This document shows positions 32,065 through 41,866 of a stretch of 64,000 bases of DNA, in pieces. This DNA comes from Novosphingobium sp. PhB165. Its GTDB lineage: Bacteria > Pseudomonadota > Alphaproteobacteria > Sphingomonadales > Sphingomonadaceae. Where the stretch lies: NCBI RefSeq assembly GCF_004341845.1, contig NZ_SLVB01000006.1, positions 62,001 through 126,000 on the forward strand, given 5' to 3'. A model generated the notes under the pieces. That model was not told the origin of the DNA. It saw nothing but the letters and a program-made list of their open reading frames with translations, and ran no database searches. The position numbers and the translations under genes are program-made. Numbering within the stretch: position 1 is the first letter of the stretch; every line of letters starts with the position of its first letter.

Positions 32065-33885
32065 TCACTTGAGGAGTTGGGCAGGCATAAGGCCGCGCAG
32101 AGAATTGCCGATCAGGAAGCCATCGGCGAGATCGTCCAGCGTTAGCTCCGCTTCGACAGCACGGCCCTGCTCGATCAGCGAGCGGCGTAGCACGCCGGGC
32201 AGCAGGCCCAGCGCGATGGGCGGCGTCAGCAGCATGCCTTCGCGCTCCACGAAAACGCTGGTGAAGCTGCCTTCGGTGATGAGCCCGTCATCGCGCAGGA
32301 ACAACACTTCCTGCGCGCCGGCGGCCTTCGCCACGGCAAGGCCCGCTTCGTAAAAGCCGCGGTCGCTGGTCTTGTGGCGCAGCCGCCAATCGCCGCTGTC
32401 GACCGGCAGCGGCAGCACGCCGACCACCATGGGTTCGGCGCGCGAGGCCGGAATTTCCGCCAGTTCGAGCGCGTAGGCCCCCGTGCGCGAGGCGACGAGA
32501 CGCAGCTTCGCGGGTGCATCGGCATCGAAGCAGAGCGCCTGGATAGCGTTGCGCACGGCGTGGCGATCGAAGCTGAAGCCCAGCGTCTCGGCGCTGGTGC
32601 GGACCCGCTCAAGATGCAGTTCGAGCAGCGGGATGCCCTGTTCGGGCGTAAAACGCATCGTTTCGATCAGGTCGAAACTGGCGGGCGAGGTTACCCCTGC
32701 CGAATCTCGCACGAAACCCCCTTTGACCAGGCATTCCCGCCATTCGGGAAGCGCTTGTGAATCCGCGACCACCGCCGAACCGACACCCAGAACCGCGCGT
32801 CCTGTCGTCACGTTGCCAGCCGCCCCATCGCCGCCTGTCGGGCGCCCCGTCAGCCGTAAAGTGCGGATTGCCACATTGAACGCGGCATCGCCAGAGGGTT
32901 CGATGAAACCGATTGAACCGCAATAGGGCCCGCGCGCGTCGCGCTCGACTTCGGCGATCAGTTCCATCGCCCGGATTTTCGGGGCGCCGGTGATCGAACC
33001 GCAGGGGAACAGCGCCCGCAGCAAGTCCACCGCGCCCTTGTCCGGCATGAGGCGCGCGCGGACGGTCGAGACCATCTGGTGTACCGTGGGATAGCTCTCG
33101 ATCGCGAAAGGCGCTTTCACGTCCACGCTGCCGGCCTCGGCCACGCGCGACAGGTCGTTGCGCATGAGGTCGAGGATCATGAGGTTTTCGGCCCGATCCT
33201 TGGGGCTGGCGGCCAGTTCCTCGCGCAGGCGGGCGTCCTCCTCCGCGTCGCGGCCGCGCGGGCGGGTGCCTTTCATCGGGCGGACGGTGACCGTGCCGCT
33301 GTCGAGCGCGAAGAACAGTTCGGGCGAGAAACTCAGCAACCATTCGCTGCCGTCGCAGATCACCGCGCCATAGCCGGCAGCGGCGGCCGGGCGGATCGCG
33401 GCGTAGAGCGCCAGCGGATCGCCGTGCCAGGGCCCGGCGAGTGGGTAGGTCAGGTTGACCTGATAGATGTCGCCTGCCTCGATGGCGGCATGGACCGCGT
33501 CGAAAGCGCGCGTGTAGTCCCCGATCGAGACGTCCGGTTCAAGCGGGCCGATGCCGACGGGCCCCGGTGTGGCCTGCCGGGCAAGCCACTGCGGAACCTC
33601 AGCGGCGGGGATCGTTTCGAAATCCTTGAACGCGGCGAACCAGACCAACGGCCCTTCCACCTTACGCAGGCCGGAAAGCCGGGGTTCGAGCGCCAGTCCC
33701 GCTTCGTAGGCGAGGTAGCCGGCAAGGTGGAAGCCCTCGGCCACCAGTGCCTCGATCCGGGCGAGTGCGGGCTGCACTTCGCTCTCGGTGCGGGCCACGA
33801 CGATTTCCACCGGATCGCGGTAGATCCGCGCATCGGCGGCGTCTTCGTGGCGCGCGTCATCAAGGAGTATGAATGGTTTGGGCAT
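32065..33885 (-). CDS. pabB: Fused aminodeoxychorismate synthase component I and aminodeoxychorismate lyase
   Basis: The 606-residue product joins two enzymes. The chorismate-binding part (about 1-360) has IYQVNLTYPL, LLSFSPELFF, VRPMKGTRPRG, ASPKDRAENLMILDLMRNDL, CGSITGAPKIRAMELIAEVE and GSIGFIEPSGDAAFNVAIR. The class IV aminotransferase-like lyase part (about 375-606) has FDLIETMRF, LRHKTSDRGFYE and LLPGVLRRSLI. Together they convert chorismate plus ammonia to 4-aminobenzoate for folate. The glutaminase PabA is not in the window. The start at MPKPFILLDD is chosen over a longer frame reaching 33972. It is the first gene of the operon toward arfB. Confidence 0.9.
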   Translation of the reverse strand: MPKPFILLDDARHEDAADARIYRDPVEIVVARTESEVQPALARIEALVAEGFHLAGYLAYEAGLALEPRLSGLRKVEGPLVWFAAFKDFETIPAAEVPQWLARQATPGPVGIGPLEPDVSIGDYTRAFDAVHAAIEAGDIYQVNLTYPLAGPWHGDPLALYAAIRPAAAAGYGAVICDGSEWLLSFSPELFFALDSGTVTVRPMKGTRPRGRDAEEDARLREELAASPKDRAENLMILDLMRNDLSRVAEAGSVDVKAPFAIESYPTVHQMVSTVRARLMPDKGAVDLLRALFPCGSITGAPKIRAMELIAEVERDARGPYCGSIGFIEPSGDAAFNVAIRTLRLTGRPTGGDGAAGNVTTGRAVLGVGSAVVADSQALPEWRECLVKGGFVRDSAGVTSPASFDLIETMRFTPEQGIPLLELHLERVRTSAETLGFSFDRHAVRNAIQALCFDADAPAKLRLVASRTGAYALELAEIPASRAEPMVVGVLPLPVDSGDWRLRHKTSDRGFYEAGLAVAKAAGAQEVLFLRDDGLITEGSFTSVFVEREGMLLTPPIALGLLPGVLRRSLIEQGRAVEAELTLDDLADGFLIGNSLRGLMPAQLLK

Positions 33886-34067
33886 GTTCGCGTTGCTGCC
33901 TTTAGCGCCCGATGCCCGGCGGCACCAGTCCGCTGCGCAGGCCCGGCCTACTCGAAACATTGGCTGAAACATTGCCTCCGGGCGATCAAGTCCGTGCCCG
34001 GGCAGAATCCCTCTCGCCCTTGCCCAAGCTGCGCACTATCACCTTCGAAGGGCGCAAGGAGGCATGA

Positions 34068-35666
34068 ATGGACGAGATTTTCCTGGGACTCGGCTCCAAC
34101 GGTGAACGGCAAGTCCTCCAGCTGAGCCGCGCCAACCGCCACGGCCTTGTCGCCGGGGCGACCGGCACCGGCAAGACAGTCACGCTCCAGACCATCGCCG
34201 AACAGTTCTCCGCCGCCGGGGTCCCGGTTTTCCTTGCCGACGTGAAGGGCGATCTCTCGGGCATTTCCATGTCGGGTAGCCCGCAGTTCAAGAATGCCGC
34301 CGTGCTGGAAGCGCGGGCCAGGGAAATCGGCATGACCGAATATGCCTATTCCGACAATCCGGCGATTTTCTGGGACATTTACGGTGAGCAGGGCCATCCC
34401 GTCCGCACCACGATCTCGGAGATGGGGCCGCTGCTGCTGTCCCGGCTGATGGACCTCAACGATACGCAGGAAGGCGTGCTCAACGTCGTTTTTCGCTATG
34501 CCGACGAGCAGGGCCTGCTGCTGCTGGACCTTGCCGATTTGCAGGCCATGCTGGCCTATGCGGCCGAGAATGCGGCCGCGCTTTCGGCCAAGTACGGCAA
34601 TATCACCAAGGCCAGCGTCGGTACCATCCAGCGCCAGCTTCTCACGCTCGACAGCCAGGGCGCGGCGCAGTTCTTTGGCGAACCGGCGCTGGAAATCGCC
34701 GATTTCATCCGCTGCGACGATAAGGGGCGCGGCTACATCAACGTGCTCGCGGCCGACAAGCTGATGCGCAGCCCCAAGCTTTACGCCACGTTCCTGCTGT
34801 GGCTGCTGTCCGAGCTGTTCGAGGTGCTGCCCGAGGTCGGCGATCCGGAGAAGCCCAAGCTCGTGTTCTTCTTCGACGAGGCCCACCTGCTGTTCGACGA
34901 TGCGCCCAAGGCGCTTCAGGACAAAGTCGAGCAGGTCGTCCGTCTTGTCCGTTCGAAGGGTGTGGGCGTCTACTTCATCTCGCAGAATCCCATCGATATT
35001 CCCGAGCAGATCGCGGGCCAGCTCGGCAACCGCGTGCAGCATGCGCTGCGGGCTTTCACCCCCCGCGACCAGAAGGCGATCAAGGCGGCGGCGGACACCT
35101 TCCGCATCAATCCGGCGCTCAATGTCGCTGAAGTGATTACCGAACTGAAGGTCGGCGAGGCGCTCGTCTCCACGCTCGATGGCGAGGGCGCGCCGACGAT
35201 CGTCCAGCGCACGCTGATCGCGCCGCCGCGTTCGCGGCTGGGGCCGGTCGAGCCCAAGGAGCGGGCGATCATCCAGTCGATCAGCCCCTATGTGGGCAAG
35301 TACGACACCCCGGTAAACCGCGAAAGTGCGGAGGAAGTGCTGGCCGCCAAGGCTGCCGACGCCGCCGCCACCGCGCAGGAAGTGGCGGATAAGGGCGCGG
35401 CCGAGGTCGGCAAGCAGGAACGCAAGAGCCCCAGCCTGTGGGACGGGCTGGGCGGCAAGGTTGCCAAGGCAGCGGCGGGCGCGGCGGCGGCGAGCGCCGG
35501 TTCGATCCTCGCGCAGTCGATGCAGGGCCGGAAAAGCCGCGCGAATCCCCAGGCTTCGGCTGCCAGCGCGGCGGCCGGGACAGTGGGCGATGCCTTTGGA
35601 AAAGCGATCGGTTTTCCGGGGCTTGGCCGCTTCGCGCGCAACCTTATCGGCGGCTTGATGCGCTGA
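34068..35666 (+). CDS. HerA/YjgR-type ATPase (DUF853)
   Basis: The 532-residue product has a P-loop (GLVAGATGTGKTVTLQTIAE), a strong Walker B (KLVFFFDEAHLLFDDAP) and FISQNPIDIPEQIAGQLGNR, as in DUF853/YjgR proteins of the HerA-FtsK superfamily. These form hexameric nucleic-acid translocases; the cellular role is unsettled. The C-terminal 100 residues are alanine-rich and end in a glycine-rich amphipathic tail. It is divergent from pabBC and ends 4 bases before the aminopeptidase gene, so the two may be co-transcribed. Confidence 0.87.
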   Translation: MDEIFLGLGSNGERQVLQLSRANRHGLVAGATGTGKTVTLQTIAEQFSAAGVPVFLADVKGDLSGISMSGSPQFKNAAVLEARAREIGMTEYAYSDNPAIFWDIYGEQGHPVRTTISEMGPLLLSRLMDLNDTQEGVLNVVFRYADEQGLLLLDLADLQAMLAYAAENAAALSAKYGNITKASVGTIQRQLLTLDSQGAAQFFGEPALEIADFIRCDDKGRGYINVLAADKLMRSPKLYATFLLWLLSELFEVLPEVGDPEKPKLVFFFDEAHLLFDDAPKALQDKVEQVVRLVRSKGVGVYFISQNPIDIPEQIAGQLGNRVQHALRAFTPRDQKAIKAAADTFRINPALNVAEVITELKVGEALVSTLDGEGAPTIVQRTLIAPPRSRLGPVEPKERAIIQSISPYVGKYDTPVNRESAEEVLAAKAADAAATAQEVADKGAAEVGKQERKSPSLWDGLGGKVAKAAAGAAAASAGSILAQSMQGRKSRANPQASAASAAAGTVGDAFGKAIGFPGLGRFARNLIGGLMR

Positions 35667-35670
35667 CTTG

Positions 35671-38343
35671 ATGCGGATTATCGGTTGTCTGGTCCTGTTT
35701 CTGGCGCTGCTTTCGGCGCCGGGCGGGGCTTTGGCACAAGTGGCGGAAAAGGAGGCCGCTCCGGTCGTCGCACAGGAAAAGCCGGACCTTCCCTTCGGCC
35801 GTCTGGGCGATTCGGTCCGGCCGCTGGCCTACCGGTTGGACCTGACCGTAGACCCCGCGAAACCGCGCTTTTCGGGCCATGTCGAGATCGACGTGAACAT
35901 GACCCGAAGTGCACCTAAAGTGTTCCTGCACGGACGCGACCTCGATGTGGCGAAAGTCGAGGCCCATGTCGGCGGCCAGACGCTGGTCGGCCAATGGCGG
36001 CAGCTCGATTCCAACGGCCTTGCCCAGGTCCTGTTCGACCGGGACCTGCCCGCCGGACCCGTCACCCTCGCTTTCGATTACACGGCGGCCTTCGGACAAG
36101 GCCCTTCCGGCCTGTTCCGCGTCGAAGTGGAGGGCGCCTGGTATGCCTGGAGCCAGTTCCAGTCGATCGACGCGCGCGCGGCCTTTCCCGGTTTCGATCA
36201 GCCCGGCTTCAAGACTCCCTTCGCCGTCACCTTGCGCACCCCGCCTGGGCTCGTCGCGATCAGCAACGGGCCCGAGATCGGCACGCCTGCTGTCGAGGGC
36301 GGGCTTGCCGTCCACCGCTTCGCGCCGGTGCCGCCGCTGCCGACTTATCTCGTTGCCGTCATGGTCGGGCCTTTCGCGGTGCTTTCGGGCGAAGTTCCGC
36401 CCACCCCGCAGCGCGCCGAGCCGCTGCCGCTGCGCATCGTCTCCACCCGCCAGAATGCCGACCGGCTTGCCTTTGCGCTGGAGGGCAGCAAGCGCATCGT
36501 CACCCAGTTGGAAAGCTACTTCGGCGAGCGCTTCCCGTTCCCCAAGCTGGACCAGATCACCAGCCCGATCCTGCCCGGCGCCATGGAAAATGCTGGGGCC
36601 GACCTCTACCGCGACGACATTCTGGTGATGGACGCCAATGCGCCGGTCCAGCAGCAGCGCCAGTTCGGCATGATCGTCGGCCATGAGCTGGGCCACCAGT
36701 GGTTCGGAGACCTCGTCACGCCCGACTGGTGGGACGATCTTTGGCTCAACGAGAGCTTTGCCAACTGGATCGGCTACCGTTCCGGGCAGGAGTGGCGGCC
36801 CGATCTCGGCATCGCCGGGGACGCGCTCGGCGTGGGCTATCAAGCCATGGATATCGATGGGCTGCTGGCCGGCCGCCCGATCCGCCAGCCGATCGAGACC
36901 AGCGACCAGATCGATTCGGCCTTCGATTCGATCACGTATGGCAAGGGCGGCCGGGTGGTGGGCATGATCGCCGACTGGCTGGGCGAGGATCGCTTCCGCG
37001 AAGGCGTGCGTCGCTACATCGCCGCGCATCGGCAGGGCACCGCCACCAGCGCCGACTTCTTCGCGGCGCTGGCCGAAGTGGCGGGCGACCCACGGCTGGT
37101 CCCGGCCATGCGCAGCTTCGTTGAGCAGCAGGGCGTCCCGCTCCTGGCGATGAAACAGCAGGGGGACCGCGTGGCGATCACCCAGCTGCGCTACACCACC
37201 GCCGGGATCGCCCCGCCCGAGGGCCGCTGGATCATCCCGATCTGCCTGCGCCGGGCTGGGGCGGAACGTATGTGCACGATCATGGACCGGCCGACCCAGA
37301 CGTTCGTGGTGCCGGGCAACGGCCCGGTCTTCCCGAATGCCGGCGGGGCCGGATATTACCGCTTCGAACTGACCGGCCAGCACTGGCAATCGCTGATCGC
37401 CGGGGCCGGCAGCCTGCCCGCTGGAGAGGCGCTGGCGCTGGTCGATTCGCTCGATGCCTCGATCCGGGCGGGGCGCGGCAATGTGGGCGAGATGGCCCAG
37501 CTTGCGCATGCGCTGATCCGCCATCCCGATCCGCACGCCGCCGATGCGCCGTTCGAGGCGCTCTCGGGCTATGTGATGCAGGGCCTTGTCAGCGCGCGCG
37601 GGCGGCAGGGCTTCAACGTCGTGCGTGAGCGGCTCTATGTGCCGCTGCTCAAGGAATTCGGCTTCGATCCGCGCGCGGGCGTCTATGCCGGAGAAGCGCC
37701 GGCGCACAGCCAGCGACGCGTGCAGGTGGTCGAGGCATTGCTCGCGACCAGCCGCGGCGGCAAGCTTCGCGACCAGTTGGCGCAAGCGATGGAAGCTTAT
37801 CTCGGCGGCGATAGCGCCGCGCTCGACCCGGCGTGGATGGATCACGCGCTCGATGTCTACCTGTTCCAGCAAGGCGCCCCGGCCGCGCGGACGCTGGTGG
37901 AGAAAGCGCTGACCTCCGAAGACCCGGTGTTCCGGCCTGCCGCGCTGGCGGCGGCGGCGCGGACGGGCGATACCAAGCTGGCGGCATGGCTGCTCGATCT
38001 TCAGGACCCGCGCCTGCGCGAGGGCGAGCGGCTGAGCTTCCTCGACGGCGTGATGGCCCGCAGCGCCACGCGCGACATCGGTTACCAGTGGGCGGTGACG
38101 CATCTGGACGACCTTGTCACCGCGAGCGGGGGCCAGTTCTTCGCGACGCGCCTGCCGCAGATGCTGGGACGCTACTGCTCGGTCGACAAGGCGGCGCAGA
38201 TCACGCGCGATTTCGGGCCGAGTCTGGCGGGCACGCCGGGCGCGCTGGAACTCGCGCGGGCGAGCGAGCGGGTGCGCAACTGCGGATTGCTGGACGACCT
38301 TGTGGGCGCGCAGATCGACGGGGATTTCGTGACTATGAAGTAG
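35671..38343 (+). CDS. M1-family metallo-aminopeptidase, exported
   Basis: The 890-residue product begins with a signal peptide (MRIIGCLVLFLALLSAPGGA). It contains the exopeptidase motif GAMENAG and zinc site His338-Glu339-His342 with Glu361 (HELGHQWFGD then LWLNESFANW). The ERAP1-like C-terminal helical domain fills the rest. It removes N-terminal residues from peptides, probably in the periplasm. Length is normal for the family. The ATG at 35671 follows the HerA-like gene by four bases. Confidence 0.9.
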   Translation: MRIIGCLVLFLALLSAPGGALAQVAEKEAAPVVAQEKPDLPFGRLGDSVRPLAYRLDLTVDPAKPRFSGHVEIDVNMTRSAPKVFLHGRDLDVAKVEAHVGGQTLVGQWRQLDSNGLAQVLFDRDLPAGPVTLAFDYTAAFGQGPSGLFRVEVEGAWYAWSQFQSIDARAAFPGFDQPGFKTPFAVTLRTPPGLVAISNGPEIGTPAVEGGLAVHRFAPVPPLPTYLVAVMVGPFAVLSGEVPPTPQRAEPLPLRIVSTRQNADRLAFALEGSKRIVTQLESYFGERFPFPKLDQITSPILPGAMENAGADLYRDDILVMDANAPVQQQRQFGMIVGHELGHQWFGDLVTPDWWDDLWLNESFANWIGYRSGQEWRPDLGIAGDALGVGYQAMDIDGLLAGRPIRQPIETSDQIDSAFDSITYGKGGRVVGMIADWLGEDRFREGVRRYIAAHRQGTATSADFFAALAEVAGDPRLVPAMRSFVEQQGVPLLAMKQQGDRVAITQLRYTTAGIAPPEGRWIIPICLRRAGAERMCTIMDRPTQTFVVPGNGPVFPNAGGAGYYRFELTGQHWQSLIAGAGSLPAGEALALVDSLDASIRAGRGNVGEMAQLAHALIRHPDPHAADAPFEALSGYVMQGLVSARGRQGFNVVRERLYVPLLKEFGFDPRAGVYAGEAPAHSQRRVQVVEALLATSRGGKLRDQLAQAMEAYLGGDSAALDPAWMDHALDVYLFQQGAPAARTLVEKALTSEDPVFRPAALAAAARTGDTKLAAWLLDLQDPRLREGERLSFLDGVMARSATRDIGYQWAVTHLDDLVTASGGQFFATRLPQMLGRYCSVDKAAQITRDFGPSLAGTPGALELARASERVRNCGLLDDLVGAQIDGDFVTMK

Positions 38344-38384
38344 GGGTGGCGTCTGCTTCTCGTCCTGCCTTCCCCCTAAACCAG

Positions 38385-38474
38385 CGTCATCCTGAACTTG
38401 TTTCAGGATCCATCGCGCCGATCGAACCGCCGTCTGAACGGAGAAATGGATCCTGAAACAAGTTCAGGATGACG
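38385..38474. repeat. Perfect 29-bp inverted repeat
   Basis: CGTCATCCTGAACTTGTTTC (start of the left arm, 38385-38413) is exactly complementary to 38446-38474, with a 32-base loop. It lies 41 bases after the aminopeptidase stop and may also end that transcript. It belongs to a different sequence family from the RQAQDER repeat. Confidence 0.9.
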
Positions 38475-38555
38475 GGGAGTGGGCGGTGGGAGCCATCGGG
38501 CTCAGAACTGCAATTCCGCGCAGTTCCTTCGGCGTTTCGGCGTACGTCCGATCCC

Positions 38556-38640
38556 GCTCAGGCTGAGCTTGTCGAAGCCCTCATGCGCGGCGGATGAGAA
38601 GAAGATCGGGATCCCCGCCTTCACGGGGACGACGGGGGGA
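38556..38640. repeat. Two further dispersed repeats before the histidine kinase end
   Basis: GCTCAGGCTGAGCTTGTCGA (38556-38575) belongs to the RQAQDER-type family. ATCCCCGCCTTCACGGGGAC (from 38611) belongs to the GCGAAGGCGGGG family. With the 29-bp palindrome they account for the gene-free stretch 38344-38679. Confidence 0.8.
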
Positions 38641-38679
38641 TAGAAAGGCTTTGGGCGGACTGGAAACCGGCCTTCGGCC

Positions 38680-40140
38680 TCACCCCACCGGCAGTTCCAG
38701 CTTTGCTCGCAGGCCCTGCACGGTACCGTCCGCCGCGAGCCGGTTCGACAGGGTCAGCGCGCCGCCGTGCTGTTCGGCAATGGCGCGGGCGAGGGCGAGG
38801 CCGAGGCCGGCGCCGCCGGTGGCGCTGTTGCGCGACGGGTCGCCGCGCGTGAAGGGGTTCATCATCGCCTCGATCGAATCCTCGGCGATGCCCGGGCCGT
38901 CGTCGTCGATCACGATCACGGCGTGGCGGCCCTCGCGCGAATCCTCGCGGGTTAGTGAAACGCGGGCGCGCTCGCCGTAGCGCAGGGCATTGCCGATCAG
39001 GTTGCGCAGCGCGCGGCGGATCCACGTCGGGCGCAGTTCCAGCGCCACGCGCTCGGTCTCGCCCACTTCGACCGGCTCGCCCATGTCCTCGTACTCCTCG
39101 ATCACCGAGAAGATCAGCGCGGACAGTTCGGTGCGTTCGCGCGGGTCGCTCGGGCGGCCGACGCGGGCGAGCGAAAGGATGTCGTCGAGCGTGCGGACGA
39201 TGTCCTCGATGGTCGTGGCCATGCGGCCGCGTTCGACGTCGTCGGTCACCGATTCGATGCGCACGCGCAGCGCCGCCAGCGGGGTCTTGAGATCGTGGCC
39301 GATGGCGCCGAGCATCACGTCCTTCTCGTCGAGCAGGGCGGCGATGCGCGATTCCATGGCGTTGTGCGCCACGATCAGGCGCTGCATGTCCTCGGGCCCC
39401 GAGGGCGGAAGCTGGCCATCAAGGTCCTGCGTTTCCGCGAAGCGTTCGAGGCGGCGGGTCAGCGCGGCGAGCGGGCGGGTGATGCGCCGCAGGATCAGCG
39501 CCACCGCCGCCATCAGCACGATGTAGATGCTGATCGTCTGGATCAGGATCGGCCCCAGCAGCACGTTTTCGGGGCGCGGCGCGCGCACGCGGGCGACGAT
39601 CCAGCTGCCCTCGTCGCTGGTGCGCACGCCCACGACCATGAGGTTGGAGCGCATCAGGCCCGATGTCTCGTCGTGCGAGAGGCCGTAGCTGGCGGCACGG
39701 CGCAGCAGGCCGCGCCGGGCATAGCGGTCGCTCCCGGCCGCCCGGTGGACGACGACGACTTCGCGGACGGCGAAGTCCTGCTCGGCCAGGATTTTCGCGA
39801 GATCGGCTTCGGCTTCGGCATCGCGGGCCTCGCCGGGCATGGCGGGCGAGCTGGTGCTGTATTCGAGGTGGTAACCCTTGGGCGGCGGGCCGGAGAGCGG
39901 CCCCGGCGTGTCGTTCGGGCGGCCGTTCTGGTGCCGGACGAGCCCGCGCGGGCCGCGCGTTTCCATGATCAGCCGGAACACGGCGGCATTGAGCATGCCT
40001 GCCTCATAGCCCTCGCGCTGGGCGCGGTAGACGAGGAAGGCGCCCAGTCCCTGCACCAGCAGCAGCGCTGCCGCCACGGCGAGCAGCATTTGGCCCATCA
40101 GGCTGTGGGGGCGCGGCAGGCGCAAGCGGTTCAAGGTCAT
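38680..40140 (-). CDS. Membrane sensor histidine kinase (EnvZ/OmpB type)
   Basis: The 486-residue product has a first membrane segment (MLLAVAAALLLVQGLGAFLV), a periplasmic sensor part of about 150 residues, a second segment (ILIQTISIYIVLMAAVALIL), a HAMP linker (RRITRPLAALTRRLERFAET), the phosphorylated histidine in GAIGHDLKTPLAALRVRIES, and an ATPase domain with NLIGNALRYGE, DDDGPGI and GGAGLGLALARAI. It pairs with the response regulator 39 bases upstream. The signal is unknown. Confidence 0.9.
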   Translation of the reverse strand: MTLNRLRLPRPHSLMGQMLLAVAAALLLVQGLGAFLVYRAQREGYEAGMLNAAVFRLIMETRGPRGLVRHQNGRPNDTPGPLSGPPPKGYHLEYSTSSPAMPGEARDAEAEADLAKILAEQDFAVREVVVVHRAAGSDRYARRGLLRRAASYGLSHDETSGLMRSNLMVVGVRTSDEGSWIVARVRAPRPENVLLGPILIQTISIYIVLMAAVALILRRITRPLAALTRRLERFAETQDLDGQLPPSGPEDMQRLIVAHNAMESRIAALLDEKDVMLGAIGHDLKTPLAALRVRIESVTDDVERGRMATTIEDIVRTLDDILSLARVGRPSDPRERTELSALIFSVIEEYEDMGEPVEVGETERVALELRPTWIRRALRNLIGNALRYGERARVSLTREDSREGRHAVIVIDDDGPGIAEDSIEAMMNPFTRGDPSRNSATGGAGLGLALARAIAEQHGGALTLSNRLAADGTVQGLRAKLELPVG

Positions 40141-40179
40141 TTCCGGGCGAAAAGGGAAAAAGCGGTCATCGGTTCGGGC

Positions 40180-40920
40180 TCAATCCGCCGGCACGGCCAT
40201 GCGGCGGACATCGGCGGCCAGCATGTAGCCGCCGCCCCAGACCGTCTGGATCAGCTGCGGATTGCGCGAATCAACCTCGATCTTGCGGCGCAGGCGGCTG
40301 ACCTGATTGTCCACCGCGCGGTCGAACAGATGCGCCTCGCGGCCCTGCACCATGTCGAGCAGGCGGTCGCGGTTGAGCACCTGGCGGGGGTGTTCGAGGA
40401 AGGCCATGAGCAGGCGGAATTCGACCGAGGAGATCACCACGACGGCGCCTTCGGTATCGGTCAGGCGGCGCTTGAGCGGATCGAGCTGCCAGCCTTCGAA
40501 GGCGAAGACCTCGTTCTCCGGCGCGGGCGCGGCGGTGCGGGCGGCGCGGCGCAGGACGCTGCGGATGCGGGCGACCAGTTCGCGCGGCTCGAAGGGTTTC
40601 ACCACGTAGTCGTCGGCGCCGATTTCGAGGCCGACGATGCGGTCGGTCGCCTCGCCGCGCGCGGTGAGGAAGATCACCGGCACGTCCTGCGCCTCCACAA
40701 GGTGGCGGCAGAGCGACAGGCCGTCCTCGCCGGGCATCATGATGTCGAGCAGGACGAGATCGGGCTTTTCGTCGCGGAGCAGGCTGCGGGCCTCCGCCGC
40801 GCTGCGGGCCTGACTGACGGCAAACCCCTGGCGCGAGAGGTACTCGGCCAGGGGCTCACGAAGCGCCGCCTCGTCGTCAACGAGCAGCAGGCGGGCGGGC
40901 GCGGTATCGTTCATCTGCAT
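40180..40920 (-). CDS. OmpR-family response regulator
   Basis: The 246-residue product has a receiver domain with Asp59 (LVLLDIMMPGEDG), LTARGEATDR and VKPFEPRELVARIR. A winged-helix DNA-binding domain follows (SSVEFRLLMAFLEHPRQVLN, RAVDNQVSRLRRKIE, IQTVWGGGYML). It should control transcription when phosphorylated by the downstream kinase. The start may be Met1 or Met3. It is preceded by an EF-hand gene only 20 bases away, suggesting one transcript for all three. Confidence 0.9.
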   Translation of the reverse strand: MQMNDTAPARLLLVDDEAALREPLAEYLSRQGFAVSQARSAAEARSLLRDEKPDLVLLDIMMPGEDGLSLCRHLVEAQDVPVIFLTARGEATDRIVGLEIGADDYVVKPFEPRELVARIRSVLRRAARTAAPAPENEVFAFEGWQLDPLKRRLTDTEGAVVVISSVEFRLLMAFLEHPRQVLNRDRLLDMVQGREAHLFDRAVDNQVSRLRRKIEVDSRNPQLIQTVWGGGYMLAADVRRMAVPAD

Positions 40921-40940
40921 CCAGTCACGGATTTAGCCGG

Positions 40941-41615
40941 TCAATTGCCCGGCGTGGTGGCCGGAGCCGGGGCTGAAGGAGCGGGGCGGTTGCCTCCACG
41001 ATGCCAGTCCGGGTGCTGGGCCCGCATCTGCTGGCGCGCGGCCTGCCGCTCTTCGCGGGTGACCTGACCGTCCTTGTTGGTGTCCATCTTGTCGAAGCGG
41101 TTCATGGCGGCGGCCACGAATTCGGCCTTGGTCACGGAGCCGTCCTTGTTGGCGCCGGCCATGCCGGCCATGTCACCGCGCCCGCCGAAACCGCCGGGGC
41201 CGCGGTCGCCGCCCGGTCCGCGCCCGCCGTGATCGCCGGGGCCACGCTTGCCCGGGCCCCAGTTACCGGGGGCACCGTTTCCGGGCCCCCGATCGGCCAT
41301 GAATTCGGCCTTCGAGATCGAGCCGTCACCATTGGTGTCGAGGCGCTTGAACTGCTCTTCGCGCATTTGCGCGCGGCGGGCGTCGCGGTCGGCCTGATCG
41401 ATCTTGCCGTCCTTGTTGACGTCGAGCCGGGCGAACGCCGCTTCGGCAGCGGCCTGCGCTTCGGCGCGGGTGACGGTGCCGTCGCCATTGGCGTCGGCCT
41501 TGAAATCGTGTCCGGGGCGACCGGCACTCTGGGGCGTCTGGGCAACGGCCACGCCGCTGATCGTCAGCGCGGCGGCGGAGAGGCCGATGGCAAGCTTGGT
41601 CAGGCGATTCGTCAT
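40941..41615 (-). CDS. Exported EF-hand calcium-binding protein
   Basis: The 224-residue product has a signal peptide (LTKLAIGLSAAALTISGVAV, ending AQ). Four EF-hand loops follow with the canonical Asp/Asn and Glu/Asp positions (DANGDGTVTRAE, DVNKDGKIDQAD, DTNGDGSISKAE, DTNKDGQVTREE). A fifth is degenerate and starts with Gly (GANKDGSVTKAE). A Gly/Pro/Arg-rich insert separates hand 3 from hand 4. It likely binds calcium in the periplasm. Being first in an operon with a two-component system, it may be part of a calcium response; that is inference. Confidence 0.85.
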   Translation of the reverse strand: MTNRLTKLAIGLSAAALTISGVAVAQTPQSAGRPGHDFKADANGDGTVTRAEAQAAAEAAFARLDVNKDGKIDQADRDARRAQMREEQFKRLDTNGDGSISKAEFMADRGPGNGAPGNWGPGKRGPGDHGGRGPGGDRGPGGFGGRGDMAGMAGANKDGSVTKAEFVAAAMNRFDKMDTNKDGQVTREERQAARQQMRAQHPDWHRGGNRPAPSAPAPATTPGN

Positions 41616-41866
41616 ATCGGTTCTCGTCTGTTCCCGTCAGGAATACGGCGCGAAAATACAGCGAAAGCCGCGGGGCGGGGGAAGGGAGGGGAAGAACTGC
41701 CCCGCAGCTTTCAGCCTTGTTTTTTAAGCCTCGCTTGTCGCGCAGTTGTGCCGGTCCGCCCGATTATTGTCGTTAATTGTCACAAGTCTGGCACCGGGTT
41801 CATGCGGACGCAAGGAAACAGAGGCCACTCCCCCAAATCCGGCCATGGCCGGATTCAAACAGACTC

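Noticed and set aside
35644..38103. 819-residue open frame on the minus strand
   Set aside because: Antisense to the M1 aminopeptidase, whose motifs are clear; composition is that of a shadow frame.
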